A DNA stretch of 64,000 bases from Pollutimonas sp035515055 (GCA_035515055.1 DATJBV010000062.1:16665-80664); one strand, 5' to 3'. Counted from the first letter of the stretch, positions 36,177 through 44,288 are shown. Notes: generated by a model not told the origin, from the sequence alone. A program made the numbers and translations.

Positions 36177-36573
36177 GTTTCAGCTCCGAGGGTGTGCGGT
36201 CAGGGTGGTTGTTGAGTTGATAGCCGTACCATAGGCTGCGCGCAATGCGCGTGGCGAATTCTTCGGCGCGCTGGGCAAAAGCCCGGTTGGGAAGTTCGGT
36301 GGCGGTTTCGTGGAACAAGGCCAGCCAGTGCGTAAACATCCCGGCGTCGAGGTCGGGAAGGGCGATATGGCGCGGCATAGGGGTCCCGCTGTACGAACCT
36401 GCGCCAAGCAGCAGGGACGACCAGAAACGGACCATGATCTCAAGGTGCGTGTCCCAATCGGTGATATGGGTGTTGAATACAGGACCCAGCTTGGCGTCGG
36501 CCCTTATGCGGTCATAAAAGCGATAGACCAGGGTGGAGATTTCGGCAGGGGTGCAAAGTTCGTTACGGTCCAT
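36169..36573 (-). CDS. group III truncated haemoglobin
   Basis: A 134-aa globin of the trHbIII (Ctb/GlbP) class, expected to bind O2 and NO. It has VYRFYDRIRADAKLGPVF in the A/B-E region, HLEIMVRFWSSLLLG, the MPRHIALP segment before the F helix with the haem-binding histidine region, and LWYGYQLN at the end. It is first in the ctb-nnrS-nsrR unit and directly behind the NsrR-type operator. Confidence 0.9.
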   Translation of the reverse strand: MDRNELCTPAEISTLVYRFYDRIRADAKLGPVFNTHITDWDTHLEIMVRFWSSLLLGAGSYSGTPMPRHIALPDLDAGMFTHWLALFHETATELPNRAFAQRAEEFATRIARSLWYGYQLNNHPDRTPSELKHG

Positions 36574-36585
36574 GGCTGGCGCTTA

Positions 36586-36608
36586 AAGATTCATTTGAAA
36601 GTGATCTT
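36586..36608. promoter_or_regulatory. NsrR-type operator
   Basis: An 11-1-11 imperfect palindrome: left arm AAGATTCATTT, centre G, right arm AAAGTGATCTT. It matches the NsrR consensus half AAGATGCATTT in 10 of 11 positions on the left; the right arm is weaker but keeps the outer AAGAT when read on the other strand. It covers the -10 box of the globin promoter and lies 12 bp upstream of the globin ATG. Confidence 0.8.
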
Positions 36609-36632
36609 ATGAAATTATGATGGCGCCGTCAA
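36604..36632 (-). promoter_or_regulatory. promoter of the globin-nnrS-nsrR operon
   Basis: Minus strand -35 TTGACG (36627-36632) and -10 TAAGAT (36604-36609) are separated by 17 bp. The -10 overlaps the right arm of the NsrR-type operator, so bound NsrR would block RNA polymerase. Confidence 0.65.
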
Positions 36633-36677
36633 TTGAAACGCCGGCACGACAGGGAAGCGCAAGCACATGGAAATGAA

Positions 36678-37760
36678 ATGTTGTACATTGACACACCATC
36701 CGCTCCGCGCGCCGGACCGCTCTTCGCCTGCTATTCCCCCATGCCGATGTCTATCAACGTATTGCCAATTCCCTCGCTGACTTGCGTTATTCCCTGTCTG
36801 AACGAAGACGCCAATTTGAACGTTCTTCTACCGTGCCTGACGGAAGTCCTTAAGTCGTTGACGCCGGCTTACGAGATCATCGTGGTCGACGACGGCAGCA
36901 CCGACGGCACGCCTGCCATGATGCATCGCTGGGCGGCACAGGACCCGAATATAGTCTACCTTCAGCTTTCCCGGAATTTCGGCAAAGAGGCGGCACTTAC
37001 CGCGGGACTCGAAGCCGCCCGCGGCAACGTGGTCGTCTGCATGGATGCCGACTTGCAACATCCGCCGGCTCTCATTCCGGAAATGGTTGCACGGTGGCGG
37101 CAAGGCGTGGAGATGGTATACGCCGTACGCGCAACGCGCGACGACGAATCGGCCTTCAAGCGGTGGGGAACGCGGGCTTTTTATCGACTCATGCGCACGT
37201 CTGGCGGTTTGCACGTGCCCGAGAATGCGGGCGACTTCCGCCTGATGGACCGCGCCGTGGTAGACGCCTTGATGCTGCTGCCGGAACGCAACCGCTTCAT
37301 GAAGGGGCTGTTTGCCTGGGTAGGTTTCCGATCTGAACCGCTAATGTATTCGCCGCCCGAGCGTCTGCACGGCACAACCACGTTTCGCCCCTTGCGCCTG
37401 TTTCATTTTGCGGTCGACGGCATCACGTCTTTCACCACATGGCCGCTGCGTCTGCTTACCTTGTTCGGCATCGGGATTTCCATGATGTCCTTTTTTTACG
37501 GCCTGGTCATCGTCATTTCGAACCTGCTCTATGGCGATCCGGTCCAGGGCTGGACGACCTTGATCACCGTCGTGCTCTTCTTCGCCGGCGTGCAGCTTAT
37601 CTCGGTGGGCGTGGTTGGCGAATATATAGGCAGGATTTTCGGCGAGGTAAAGAATCGGCCCGTTTACCTGTTGCGCCGCCAGGTGGGTCGGGGTCTGGCG
37701 CCAGTGGCGCGCGCCAGCGTTACGGCGTATGACGGAACGCCCATACGCGACCCAGAATGA
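36678..37760 (+). CDS. GT2 polyprenyl-phosphate glycosyltransferase (GtrB/ArnC/LgmA-like)
   Basis: An inner-membrane transferase that loads a sugar on undecaprenyl phosphate. The GT-A domain has CVIPCLNEDANL, VDDGSTDGTP, the DXD-type MDADLQHPP and FRLMDRAVVDAL. Two C-terminal helices follow (PLRLLTLFGIGISMMSFFYG; TLITVVLFFAGVQLISVGVV), as in ArnC and GtrB. Start uncertain: ATG 36678 (weak GGAA) or ATGs at 36741/36747. Next to a GtrA-like flippase and a YdjC-type deacetylase it resembles the lipid A glucosamine set of Bordetella. Its last 41 nt overlap the convergent gtrA-like gene. Confidence 0.85.
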   Translation: MLYIDTPSAPRAGPLFACYSPMPMSINVLPIPSLTCVIPCLNEDANLNVLLPCLTEVLKSLTPAYEIIVVDDGSTDGTPAMMHRWAAQDPNIVYLQLSRNFGKEAALTAGLEAARGNVVVCMDADLQHPPALIPEMVARWRQGVEMVYAVRATRDDESAFKRWGTRAFYRLMRTSGGLHVPENAGDFRLMDRAVVDALMLLPERNRFMKGLFAWVGFRSEPLMYSPPERLHGTTTFRPLRLFHFAVDGITSFTTWPLRLLTLFGIGISMMSFFYGLVIVISNLLYGDPVQGWTTLITVVLFFAGVQLISVGVVGEYIGRIFGEVKNRPVYLLRRQVGRGLAPVARASVTAYDGTPIRDPE

Positions 37761-38109
37761 AGGTGACGCCGGCAATGCCGGCCAGGACGAGGCCAAGCAG
37801 GTAGTCGTAACGCAGGGTGGTGGCGTGCAGAAGCCAAGCATAGGCAAGCTGATTCGCGGCAAACCCGGCCGCGGACACGGCGAAGAACCGACGGGCGGCC
37901 ATGGCAATGGGAGCACGTTGAAACCGGAAGGTGAGTTGGTAATGCCCCACGAACGAGACCCCGAAAGCCAGCAGCCATCCGGCCAGATTGGCAACCAAGG
38001 GGTCCAGGCCCATGGTGGAAACCAGCGCCACCACGGCTAGCCAATGGGTGGAGGCGGCGGCACAGCCGACGACAACAAACCAGACAACCTGGCGTGCGAG
38101 TTTTTGCAT
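37720..38109 (-). CDS. GtrA-family small membrane protein (probable sugar-lipid flippase)
   Basis: A 129-aa protein with four membrane helices (starting QVVWFVVVGCAAASTHWLAV) and the GtrA signature NLAGWLLAFGVSFVGHYQLTF. GtrA proteins are thought to flip undecaprenyl-phosphate-linked sugars across the inner membrane. It is transcribed against the GT2 gene, sharing 41 bp at the 3' ends, and divergently from the deacetylase gene with 23 bp between starts. The ATG at 38109 is preferred over an upstream in-frame codon that would add 14 unrelated residues. Confidence 0.85.
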   Translation of the reverse strand: MQKLARQVVWFVVVGCAAASTHWLAVVALVSTMGLDPLVANLAGWLLAFGVSFVGHYQLTFRFQRAPIAMAARRFFAVSAAGFAANQLAYAWLLHATTLRYDYLLGLVLAGIAGVTFILGRVWAFRHTP

Positions 38110-38132
38110 TGATTCTTGATTCCGGAGGATAC

Positions 38133-38951
38133 TTGGTCGAAGGTAACACAACGCGCATTATGATCTGTGCCGACGATTTCGGCATGAGCGTCGCTATTGA
38201 CGCGGGTATTCTGGAATTGGCCGGCATGGGTCGCTTGAGCGCCACCAGTTGCCTCTCGCAGGGCCCGGCGTTCGCGGCAAGTGCAAAGGCGCTGCAGATT
38301 GCTTGCGCACAAGCCCGCGGCTTTCAGGCCGGCTTGCACTTGAACTTCACGGAAGCCTTGGGAGCCGAAGGGCTTTTTTACTCGCTGCCGTCGCTCATCA
38401 TGGCGGCGTGGTCGCGCCAGCTCGACATGCAAACCGTACGCCGTCAGATCGTCCATCAACTCGAACTGTTCGAAGCCGGCATGGGCCGTGCCCCTGACTT
38501 CGTCGACGGTCACCAGCATGTGCATCAGTTCCCACAAATCAGGACAGCCCTGCTCGAGGAGCTTGACCGGCGCTATGGTGCGAAACGGCCATGGTTGCGC
38601 AGTACGCGCGCTGGGTCTATGGCCGGATTGCCGGCGCGCTTGCGTCTTAAAGCGGCCGTCGTCGACCGTCTTGGGTCGCGCGCGCTGGCACGTGCGGCGC
38701 ATGCGGCGGGCTACAGCATGAATCGCCGTTTCCTGGGTGTGTATGACTTCAAGGGAGGCCCCGACGGCTATGCCGCGCTGTTGCGTCAGTGGCTCAGCAA
38801 CGCCGTCGATGGCGATTTGATCATGTGCCACCCGGCCGCGAGCCGGTTCGGCGACGGCAGCCTGGCCGAGCAGCGGCACGCCGAGTACCGCACGCTCGCC
38901 AGCCCGCTGATGGGCAAGCTGATGCAACATTGCGGCATCGTGCTGGTCTAA
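38133..38951 (+). CDS. ChbG/HpnK (YdjC)-family carbohydrate deacetylase, NaxD/LgmC-like
   Basis: A 272-aa metal-dependent deacetylase. Motifs: MICADDFGMS with the Asp pair, GLHLNFTE, VDGHQHVHQFP with metal-binding His residues, and IMCHPAAS. NaxD of Francisella and its Bordetella counterpart are in this family and remove acetyl from undecaprenyl-phosphate N-acetylhexosamine before transfer to lipid A. The TTG start at 38133 is favoured because GGAGG lies four bases upstream; a GTG at 38094 would overlap the divergent gtrA-like gene. Neighbouring GT2 and GtrA genes support a sugar-lipid substrate. Confidence 0.82.
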   Translation: MVEGNTTRIMICADDFGMSVAIDAGILELAGMGRLSATSCLSQGPAFAASAKALQIACAQARGFQAGLHLNFTEALGAEGLFYSLPSLIMAAWSRQLDMQTVRRQIVHQLELFEAGMGRAPDFVDGHQHVHQFPQIRTALLEELDRRYGAKRPWLRSTRAGSMAGLPARLRLKAAVVDRLGSRALARAAHAAGYSMNRRFLGVYDFKGGPDGYAALLRQWLSNAVDGDLIMCHPAASRFGDGSLAEQRHAEYRTLASPLMGKLMQHCGIVLV

Positions 38952-39481
38952 GAACGTGGCGGGGTGCTGCTGCCTTCGCCTAGATGGCGCTGCATGAAAA
39001 CGACATCTATCCATTGATTGAATTTGTAGCCGGTGGCCGGTTGGGTGCCCGCATGCCTGAAGCCCAGGCTGCGATGAAGGCTTATCGAGGCGACGTTTTG
39101 GTTGCCCGCAATGACGGCGATCATCTGGCGCCATGGGCCCGCCTCACAGCGATCGATGAGCGCCGACAACAGGGCCTTGCCCGCTCCGCGGCCTGAGTAC
39201 CGGGGAGCAAGATACACGGAGTCCTCGATGGTATAACGATACGCAATGCGGGGACGATACAGCGAGGCGTAGCAGTAGCCGGCTACATTGCCGTCCACCT
39301 CGGCAACGAGGTAAGGCAAGCCCAATTCCAGGACCCCGGCCCGGCGGGCCAGCATTTCGTCTTCGGTGGGGGGCACCTCTTCGAAGGTTGCCGTGCCATG
39401 CAGGACATGCTCTGCATAAATGAGTTGTACGCTGGCCATGTCGTCCGGCATGGCATTGCGAACCACGATGTTGCCGGTCAT
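38948..39481 (-). CDS. GNAT N-acetyltransferase (phosphinothricin acetyltransferase-like)
   Basis: A 177-aa Gcn5-related enzyme of the Pat/Bar group. It has VRNAMPDDMASVQLIYAEHV, GTATFEEVPPTEDEM, the acetyl-CoA loop YSGRGAGKALL and the late HRSLGFRHAGTQ plus GYKFNQWIDVVFMQR. AAGGAAA precedes the ATG. It overlaps the deacetylase gene tail to tail by 4 bp. Substrates in this family include phosphinothricin, methionine sulfoximine and related compounds; the true one here is not known. Confidence 0.85.
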   Translation of the reverse strand: MTGNIVVRNAMPDDMASVQLIYAEHVLHGTATFEEVPPTEDEMLARRAGVLELGLPYLVAEVDGNVAGYCYASLYRPRIAYRYTIEDSVYLAPRYSGRGAGKALLSALIDRCEAGPWRQMIAVIAGNQNVASISLHRSLGFRHAGTQPATGYKFNQWIDVVFMQRHLGEGSSTPPRS

Positions 39482-39531
39482 GCTATTTTCCTTCTTTGAA
39501 TGTTCACGAGTATATACACCTGGAGTTGCCC

Positions 39532-39873
39532 ATGTCTGTACCTATCCATCCTATCAGCAACGAGTTTGCGGTGGCGCCGCAGCTCTCGCCCGCAGACATG
39601 CAGGCAGTCGCCAAGGCCGGTTACAAAAGCGTCATTATCAATCGTCCCGACTTTGAAGGCGGACCGGATCAGCCCACGTCGGCGGACGTGATGGCCGCTG
39701 CGCGCGCGGCCGGTCTCACGATCGAATACCAGCCCGTCGTGAGCGGTGCTATAACGCCGGAAGATGTGCGGCGGTTCGCCCAATTGTTGACCGAGCTGCC
39801 GGCACCGGTGCTGGCCTTTTGCCGTAGCGGCACGCGTTGCACACACTTGTTCGCCGCCGCCCAGCGCCTTTGA
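39532..39873 (+). CDS. TIGR01244-type protein (rhodanese/phosphatase-like fold, Blh-like)
   Basis: A 113-aa protein with the dual-specificity-phosphatase-like signature FCRSGTRC near the C-terminus (C-x5-R type, with a second Cys after Arg). It begins MSVPIHPISNEFAVAPQLSP. This fold is found free-standing or fused to MBL-type persulfide dioxygenases (Blh), where a link to sulfide/persulfide metabolism is proposed. GGAG supports the ATG at 39532. It is divergent from the GNAT gene, and uspA follows on the same strand. No persulfide dioxygenase gene is nearby. Confidence 0.75.
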   Translation: MSVPIHPISNEFAVAPQLSPADMQAVAKAGYKSVIINRPDFEGGPDQPTSADVMAAARAAGLTIEYQPVVSGAITPEDVRRFAQLLTELPAPVLAFCRSGTRCTHLFAAAQRL

Positions 39874-39963
39874 CTTAACTCAATTCCGGGTGTCTGCGTC
39901 GACCGATTTTGTGGTAGCTTGCGGTTAAGCTTTAAATTATCTTATAACGAGGGAGCACCAGCC

Positions 39964-40425
39964 ATGTTTAAAAAAATACTTATTCCTACAGATGGTTCGG
40001 CGTTGTCGGCCCAGGCCGCCAACAAGGGCGTGTGCTTCGCTCGTGAAATCGGCGCCGAAGTCGTTGCCTTGTATGTAACACAGCCGTTTGCCGCGACGGT
40101 GGGCTTCGATGGCATGGCCGCCGCCTACGCCATCACCGACGAAGACTACGACAAGACGGCGCAAGAGCAGGCCAAGAAGTACTTGAAGCTGGTATTGGAC
40201 CGCGCCGAGACGGCCGGTGTGAAGGCAACCGGGAAAGCCGTTTCCAACTTCAACGTCGCCGACGGCCTCGTCCAGGCCGCCGAAGAAGAGGGTTGCGACC
40301 TTATCTTCATTGGGAGCCACGGCCGCAGCGGCTTGTCGCGCCTGCTGCTGGGCAGCGTTACGGTCAAGGTTCTTGGCCTGGCAAAAACCGCCGTGCTGGT
40401 GTACCGCGTCAAGGAAAGCGACTAG
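39964..40425 (+). CDS. universal stress protein, UspA family
   Basis: A 153-aa protein with the ATP-binding Usp fold: FKKILIPTDGSALSAQAA at the start and the nucleotide motif GSHGRSGLSRLLLGSV (G-x2-G-x9-G-S/T). GGGAG eight bases upstream fixes the ATG at 39964. A TTGCGG/TATAAC pair with 18-bp spacing lies at 39919-39948, but transcription from it would leave almost no leader, so it is a weak candidate. It lies 38 bp before moaA. Confidence 0.9.
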   Translation: MFKKILIPTDGSALSAQAANKGVCFAREIGAEVVALYVTQPFAATVGFDGMAAAYAITDEDYDKTAQEQAKKYLKLVLDRAETAGVKATGKAVSNFNVADGLVQAAEEEGCDLIFIGSHGRSGLSRLLLGSVTVKVLGLAKTAVLVYRVKESD

Positions 40426-40463
40426 ACGACGAAAAGACGTGCCAGGCAAGGTATTATGTCGCC

Positions 40464-41489
40464 ATGAACAAGCCTATTCGTGATGCGCTGCATCGCCCAC
40501 TTAGAGATCTGCGTATTTCGGTCACTGACCGCTGTAATTTCCGATGCACCTATTGCATGCCCCGGGAAATCTTCGGCAGTGACTACGAATTCATGCCGCA
40601 TGCGTCCTTGCTCAGTTTTGAAGAGATCGCCCGGGTCGCCGCTATTGCGGTCGGCCTTGGCGTCAAGAAGATACGCCTGACGGGCGGCGAACCCTTATTG
40701 CGCAAGAATATAGAAAGGCTCGTAGAAATGCTTGCGCGCCTGACCACCCCCGAGGGCGACCATATCGACGTTACGCTCACGACCAATGGCACTCTGCTGG
40801 AACGCAAGGCGCAGTCCCTGAAAGACGCCGGTTTATCGCGTGTGACGGTCAGTCTCGACGCTCTCGACGACAACATGTTCGAACGCATGAGCGACAGCCA
40901 GGTCAGCGTCGCCACCGTCTTGCAGGGCATAGATGCGGCGGCACGTGCCGGCTTGGCTCCCGTCAAGGTCAACATGGTGGTGCGCAAGGGCTTGAACGAT
41001 AGCCAAATACTGCCCATGGCGCGAAAGTTTCGCCATACGGGCCACATCCTGCGTTTTATCGAATTCATGGACGTCGGCAGTACGAACGGCTGGAATCTAC
41101 GGGAAGTACTCACGGGTGCCGAAATACGGGAATGCATCGCGGCCGAATTTCCCCTCGCCGCCATCGCGGCCGGTTATCGGGGCGAGGTCGCCACGCGCTG
41201 GCGGTATCAGGACGGCGGCGGGGAAATCGGCGTCATTACCAGCGTGTCTCAACCGTTTTGCGGCAATTGCACGCGTGCGAGGTTATCCCCTGAAGGCAAG
41301 CTGTTCCTATGCCTATTCGCATCGCAGGGCTACGACGTACGCGGCCTGTTGCGCAGCGGCGCCAACGACCAGGCGCTCGCCGAGCATATCGGCGGCATAT
41401 GGCAACAGCGCAACGACCGATATTCCGAAGTACGCGGCCAGGAAACCGTGCAACGTCAAAAAATAGAAATGAGCTACATCGGCGGATGA
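40464..41489 (+). CDS. moaA: GTP 3',8-cyclase
   Basis: Radical-SAM enzyme starting molybdenum-cofactor synthesis from GTP. The 341-aa protein has the SAM cluster cysteines C24, C28 and C31 (SVTDRCNFRCTYCMP), the LTGGEPLLRK segment, the second cluster FCGNCTRARLSPEGKLFLCL and the required C-terminal Gly-Gly (EMSYIGG). The frame is open upstream, but the ATG at 40464 matches family length. It overlaps mobA by ATGA. Confidence 0.96.
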   Translation: MNKPIRDALHRPLRDLRISVTDRCNFRCTYCMPREIFGSDYEFMPHASLLSFEEIARVAAIAVGLGVKKIRLTGGEPLLRKNIERLVEMLARLTTPEGDHIDVTLTTNGTLLERKAQSLKDAGLSRVTVSLDALDDNMFERMSDSQVSVATVLQGIDAAARAGLAPVKVNMVVRKGLNDSQILPMARKFRHTGHILRFIEFMDVGSTNGWNLREVLTGAEIRECIAAEFPLAAIAAGYRGEVATRWRYQDGGGEIGVITSVSQPFCGNCTRARLSPEGKLFLCLFASQGYDVRGLLRSGANDQALAEHIGGIWQQRNDRYSEVRGQETVQRQKIEMSYIGG

Positions 41490-42121
41490 ACCCGCGCGTC
41501 GAACTAAGCGGACTCATACTGGCAGGCGGACAAGGTCGCCGCATGCAGGGCCTGCGGTACGCCGGCGCGGGGGAACGTGTGGAAAAAGGCCTCGTCCAGC
41601 TCCACGGTCAGCCGCTCGTCGCGCATGCCCGCCGTTATCTCGCCCCACAGGTCAATGAAGTCCTTATCAGCGCGAACCGGCATCTCGACGTCTATGCCGC
41701 ATACGGCCGCGTCGTTGCCGACGACCCGGAGCTCGGGGCAGACCTCGGCCCATTGGCCGGAATTGCATCGGCGCTGGCGCAAATAGCGACGCCCTGGTTA
41801 CTGGTGGTTCCGGTCGACGTGACTTGCATGCCCGATGACCTGGGTTCACGCCTGCTGGAAGCAGCGATAAGCGGCGGATCAGGCCTGGCGCATGCCAGCG
41901 CGGCACGGACGCAGCCTTTATGCGCACTGGTTCACGCACGTCATGCCGCCGGCCTGCGCCGCTATTTGCAAGCTGGGGAACGAAGGGTCCAGGACTGGAT
42001 GGAGCGCAGCTCCGCCAAGGTTGTGGAATTCCCGGCCCTCCCGAATAGCTTCTTCAACCTCAATACGCCAGAGGACTTATGCCGGGCCGAGGATCAGCCC
42101 AGCCAGTGCAAGAGGTCGTAA
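41486..42121 (+). CDS. mobA: molybdenum cofactor guanylyltransferase
   Basis: Attaches GMP to molybdopterin to give the bis-MGD form used by DMSO-reductase-family enzymes. The 211-aa protein has LILAGGQGRRM, EKGLVQLHGQPLV, SANRHLDVY, LGPLAGIASAL and NTPEDLCRAE. Two deviations: about nine extra residues (QGLRYAGAGERV) separate the GGQGRRM loop from EKGL, and the usual CDTP-like metal motif reads VDVTCMP. Overlaps moaA by 4 bp and moeA (opposite strand) by 28 bp at the 3' end. Confidence 0.92.
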   Translation: MNPRVELSGLILAGGQGRRMQGLRYAGAGERVEKGLVQLHGQPLVAHARRYLAPQVNEVLISANRHLDVYAAYGRVVADDPELGADLGPLAGIASALAQIATPWLLVVPVDVTCMPDDLGSRLLEAAISGGSGLAHASAARTQPLCALVHARHAAGLRRYLQAGERRVQDWMERSSAKVVEFPALPNSFFNLNTPEDLCRAEDQPSQCKRS

Positions 42122-43299
42122 TACGGCACGATATCGCCGTCGTTTACCTCCGTATTTGCGGGAATGCGCGCGAAGCCGTCGGCCCATGGCAAGGAGCTGA
42201 TAATGCCTGAGCCTTGTTGCGCGTAGGGCGTGAGGCGGCGTAGCCCCTCGGCAACGGATTCGGCCCTGACCCTAAGAAACTCTTCCCGCGTCTCGTGGAA
42301 CTTCCGACCGGCGGCCAAGTGGGCATACTGCGGGGCCGGCATGATTTGGGCGCGGCCCTGCATGGTGCGGACCAACGGCGACACCAAGACGGCGAAGACG
42401 GCATAGGCGCTGACCGGGTTGCCGGGAAGGCAGACAATAGGCTTGTTGTTGGCATGCGCCAGCGCGACGGGCTTGCCGGGTTTCATGCAGACGCGCCAAA
42501 GGTCCAGCGTTCCTCCCAGGCTTTCGATCGTGGGTTTCACCAGGTCTTTTTCGCCGACCGAAACGCCGCCCACCGTGATCACCAGGTCGCAGTCGCGCAA
42601 TAGAGTCTCGAAAGCGTCCTGCAAGGATTCGGGTGTATCGAGCGCGTGCAGTACGTGCGCGACAGTGGCGCCCATGTTTTCCAGGAGGCCGGCCAGCATG
42701 GGGCCATTGGAGTTGTATATTTGTTCGCGCCCGCGCGGCTGCCCGGGCGTGACGAGTTCGTCCCCGGTGGTGAGGATGCCGACGTTCAGCCGTGCGTAGA
42801 CCGCCACTTCGGCATAGCCTTGCGAGGCCAGCAACGCCATTTCAGCAGCGCGTATTAATGTGCCTTTGGCCAGCAGTTGCTCGCCCAGGCGCGTATCTTC
42901 GCCCTGCAGGCGCACATGGCTGCCACGTTGAGGCGGCCGCTTGATCTCGAATTCATTGCCGGTTTCGTCGCCGTCTTCCTGCATGACCACCGTGTCGGCG
43001 CCTTCGGGAATCAGGCTGCCGGTGAACAGGCGGATGGCATTGCCGGGTTGCAGTGTTTCCGGCAGGTCGCCGGCAAAGCAGCGTTGCTGCACCGGAAACC
43101 GTTTGCCGGGGGCATAATCCGCAAAGCGAATGGCATAGCCGTCCATGGCGCTGTTATCCGCCGGCGGCATATCGACTGTGGCAAATAGCGTCTGCGCCAG
43201 AATGCGTCCGCGCGTTTGGTAGAGCGCGCAGGTTTCCGTAATGGCGGGTGGGGCGCCGGCAGAGGCAAGCCGGGTTTGAGCGGCATCGAAATCAAGCAT
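42094..43299 (-). CDS. moeA: molybdopterin molybdenumtransferase
   Basis: Inserts molybdate into adenylylated molybdopterin. The 401-aa protein has PPADNSAMDGYAIRF, FTGSLIPEGADTVVMQED, the MoCF domain TTGDELVTPGQPR and VITVGGVSVGEKDLV, and a C-terminal domain with CLPGNPVSAYAVF. The ATG at 43299 (MLDFDAAQ) gives the usual length; upstream frame is antisense or shadow sequence. It overlaps the preceding moaB by 8 bp and the convergent mobA by 28 bp. Confidence 0.95.
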   Translation of the reverse strand: MLDFDAAQTRLASAGAPPAITETCALYQTRGRILAQTLFATVDMPPADNSAMDGYAIRFADYAPGKRFPVQQRCFAGDLPETLQPGNAIRLFTGSLIPEGADTVVMQEDGDETGNEFEIKRPPQRGSHVRLQGEDTRLGEQLLAKGTLIRAAEMALLASQGYAEVAVYARLNVGILTTGDELVTPGQPRGREQIYNSNGPMLAGLLENMGATVAHVLHALDTPESLQDAFETLLRDCDLVITVGGVSVGEKDLVKPTIESLGGTLDLWRVCMKPGKPVALAHANNKPIVCLPGNPVSAYAVFAVLVSPLVRTMQGRAQIMPAPQYAHLAAGRKFHETREEFLRVRAESVAEGLRRLTPYAQQGSGIISSLPWADGFARIPANTEVNDGDIVPYYDLLHWLG

Positions 43300-43810
43300 C
43301 GAAATGGGTCCCGAAGTTGCAGGGTCGGTGCGTGCTGTCCAGCTGTTCCTTGATGATGCCGTCCCAGGCGGTCTTGCATGCATTGGTGGAACCGGGCATG
43401 CAGAAGACCAGGGTATTGTTCGCTGAACCGGCGAAGGCGTCGGACTGCAATGACGACGTGCCGATGTCCACGTACGAAAGATGGCGAAACAGCTCGCCGA
43501 AGCCGGGCACGATAACATCCAGGAGCGGCGTGATGGCTGCTGCCGTGGCTTTCTTGTGCGTGAATCCGGTCCCGCCATTCGTAAGAATGACCTGGATGGT
43601 TTCGTCGGCGATCCAGTCGCTGATCTGCTTGCGGACTTGGTAGAGATTTCCTTGGCTGATCGCGCGGTGTTCGCAGCGATGGCCCGCCGCCGCCAGGCTG
43701 TCGGCCAGGTAGTCGCCGGATGTGTCGTTCTGTGGCGTGCGGGTGTCGGAGATCGTGAGGATGGCGCAGGCAAGCGAGGCGGGAGGGCGGCTGGTATTGG
43801 CTTTGCTCAT
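43292..43810 (-). CDS. moaB: MoaB/Mog-family molybdopterin adenylyltransferase-like protein
   Basis: A 172-aa MoCF-fold protein (ACAILTISDTRTPQNDTSGD at the start; LTNGGTGFTHKKATAAAI with the GGTG loop; VFCMPGSTNACKTAWDGIIK). Mog/MoaB proteins adenylate molybdopterin before MoeA acts. AAGG seven bases upstream fixes the ATG at 43810, which overlaps the moaE stop by ATGA. The order moaC-moaD-moaE-moaB-moeA is a continuous coupled operon. Confidence 0.92.
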   Translation of the reverse strand: MSKANTSRPPASLACAILTISDTRTPQNDTSGDYLADSLAAAGHRCEHRAISQGNLYQVRKQISDWIADETIQVILTNGGTGFTHKKATAAAITPLLDVIVPGFGELFRHLSYVDIGTSSLQSDAFAGSANNTLVFCMPGSTNACKTAWDGIIKEQLDSTHRPCNFGTHFDA

Positions 43811-44286
43811 GATAGGCCTTGTTCTTGTGAAGGTGATTCCCATGTCGACGTCTGTTGCGCGTCGGCGTCTTTTTGCTGGACCCAGAACTGTGTGCCGTCG
43901 GCAAGGGTCTCGCGCTTCCAGAAGGGCGCGCGCGTTTTTAATGCGTCGATAAGATATTGGGCGGCGGCGAACGCATCGCCCCGGTGTGCGCTGGCGACGG
44001 CAATAAAAACGATTTGGTCCTTCAGGTGAAGTTCGCCCACCCGGTGGACCACAAGGCAGTCCAACACCTGCCAGCGGGATCTTGCCGTGGCGCATAGCGC
44101 TTCGATCTCGCGCTCGCACATGCCTGGATAATGCTCCAGGAACAGGGTGCGAGTGGCCGCATTTTCGGCATAGTCGCGCACATAACCGGTAAAGGTGACG
44201 ATGGCCCCCGCCTTGCCCGCCGTGCTGGCGCGTAATTGTTCGACGAGAACTGCCGCAACGAAGTCGGCTTCCTGAACTACTACCAT
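43807..44286 (-). CDS. moaE: molybdopterin synthase catalytic subunit
   Basis: A 159-aa protein that with thiocarboxylated MoaD adds the dithiolene sulfurs to cyclic pyranopterin. It has GAIVTFTGYVRDYAEN, LEHYPGMCEREIEAL, VHRVGELHLKD, ASAHRGDAFAAAQYLIDALK and the catalytic Lys region KTRAPFWKRE. It lies 2 bp after moaD and overlaps moaB by 4 bp. Confidence 0.95.
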   Translation of the reverse strand: MVVVQEADFVAAVLVEQLRASTAGKAGAIVTFTGYVRDYAENAATRTLFLEHYPGMCEREIEALCATARSRWQVLDCLVVHRVGELHLKDQIVFIAVASAHRGDAFAAAQYLIDALKTRAPFWKRETLADGTQFWVQQKDADAQQTSTWESPSQEQGLS

Positions 44287-44288
44287 GA

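Noticed and set aside
43300..43773. Upstream extension of moeA by 158 codons
   Set aside because: It overlaps moaB in another frame, and MoeA homology begins at MLDFDAAQ.
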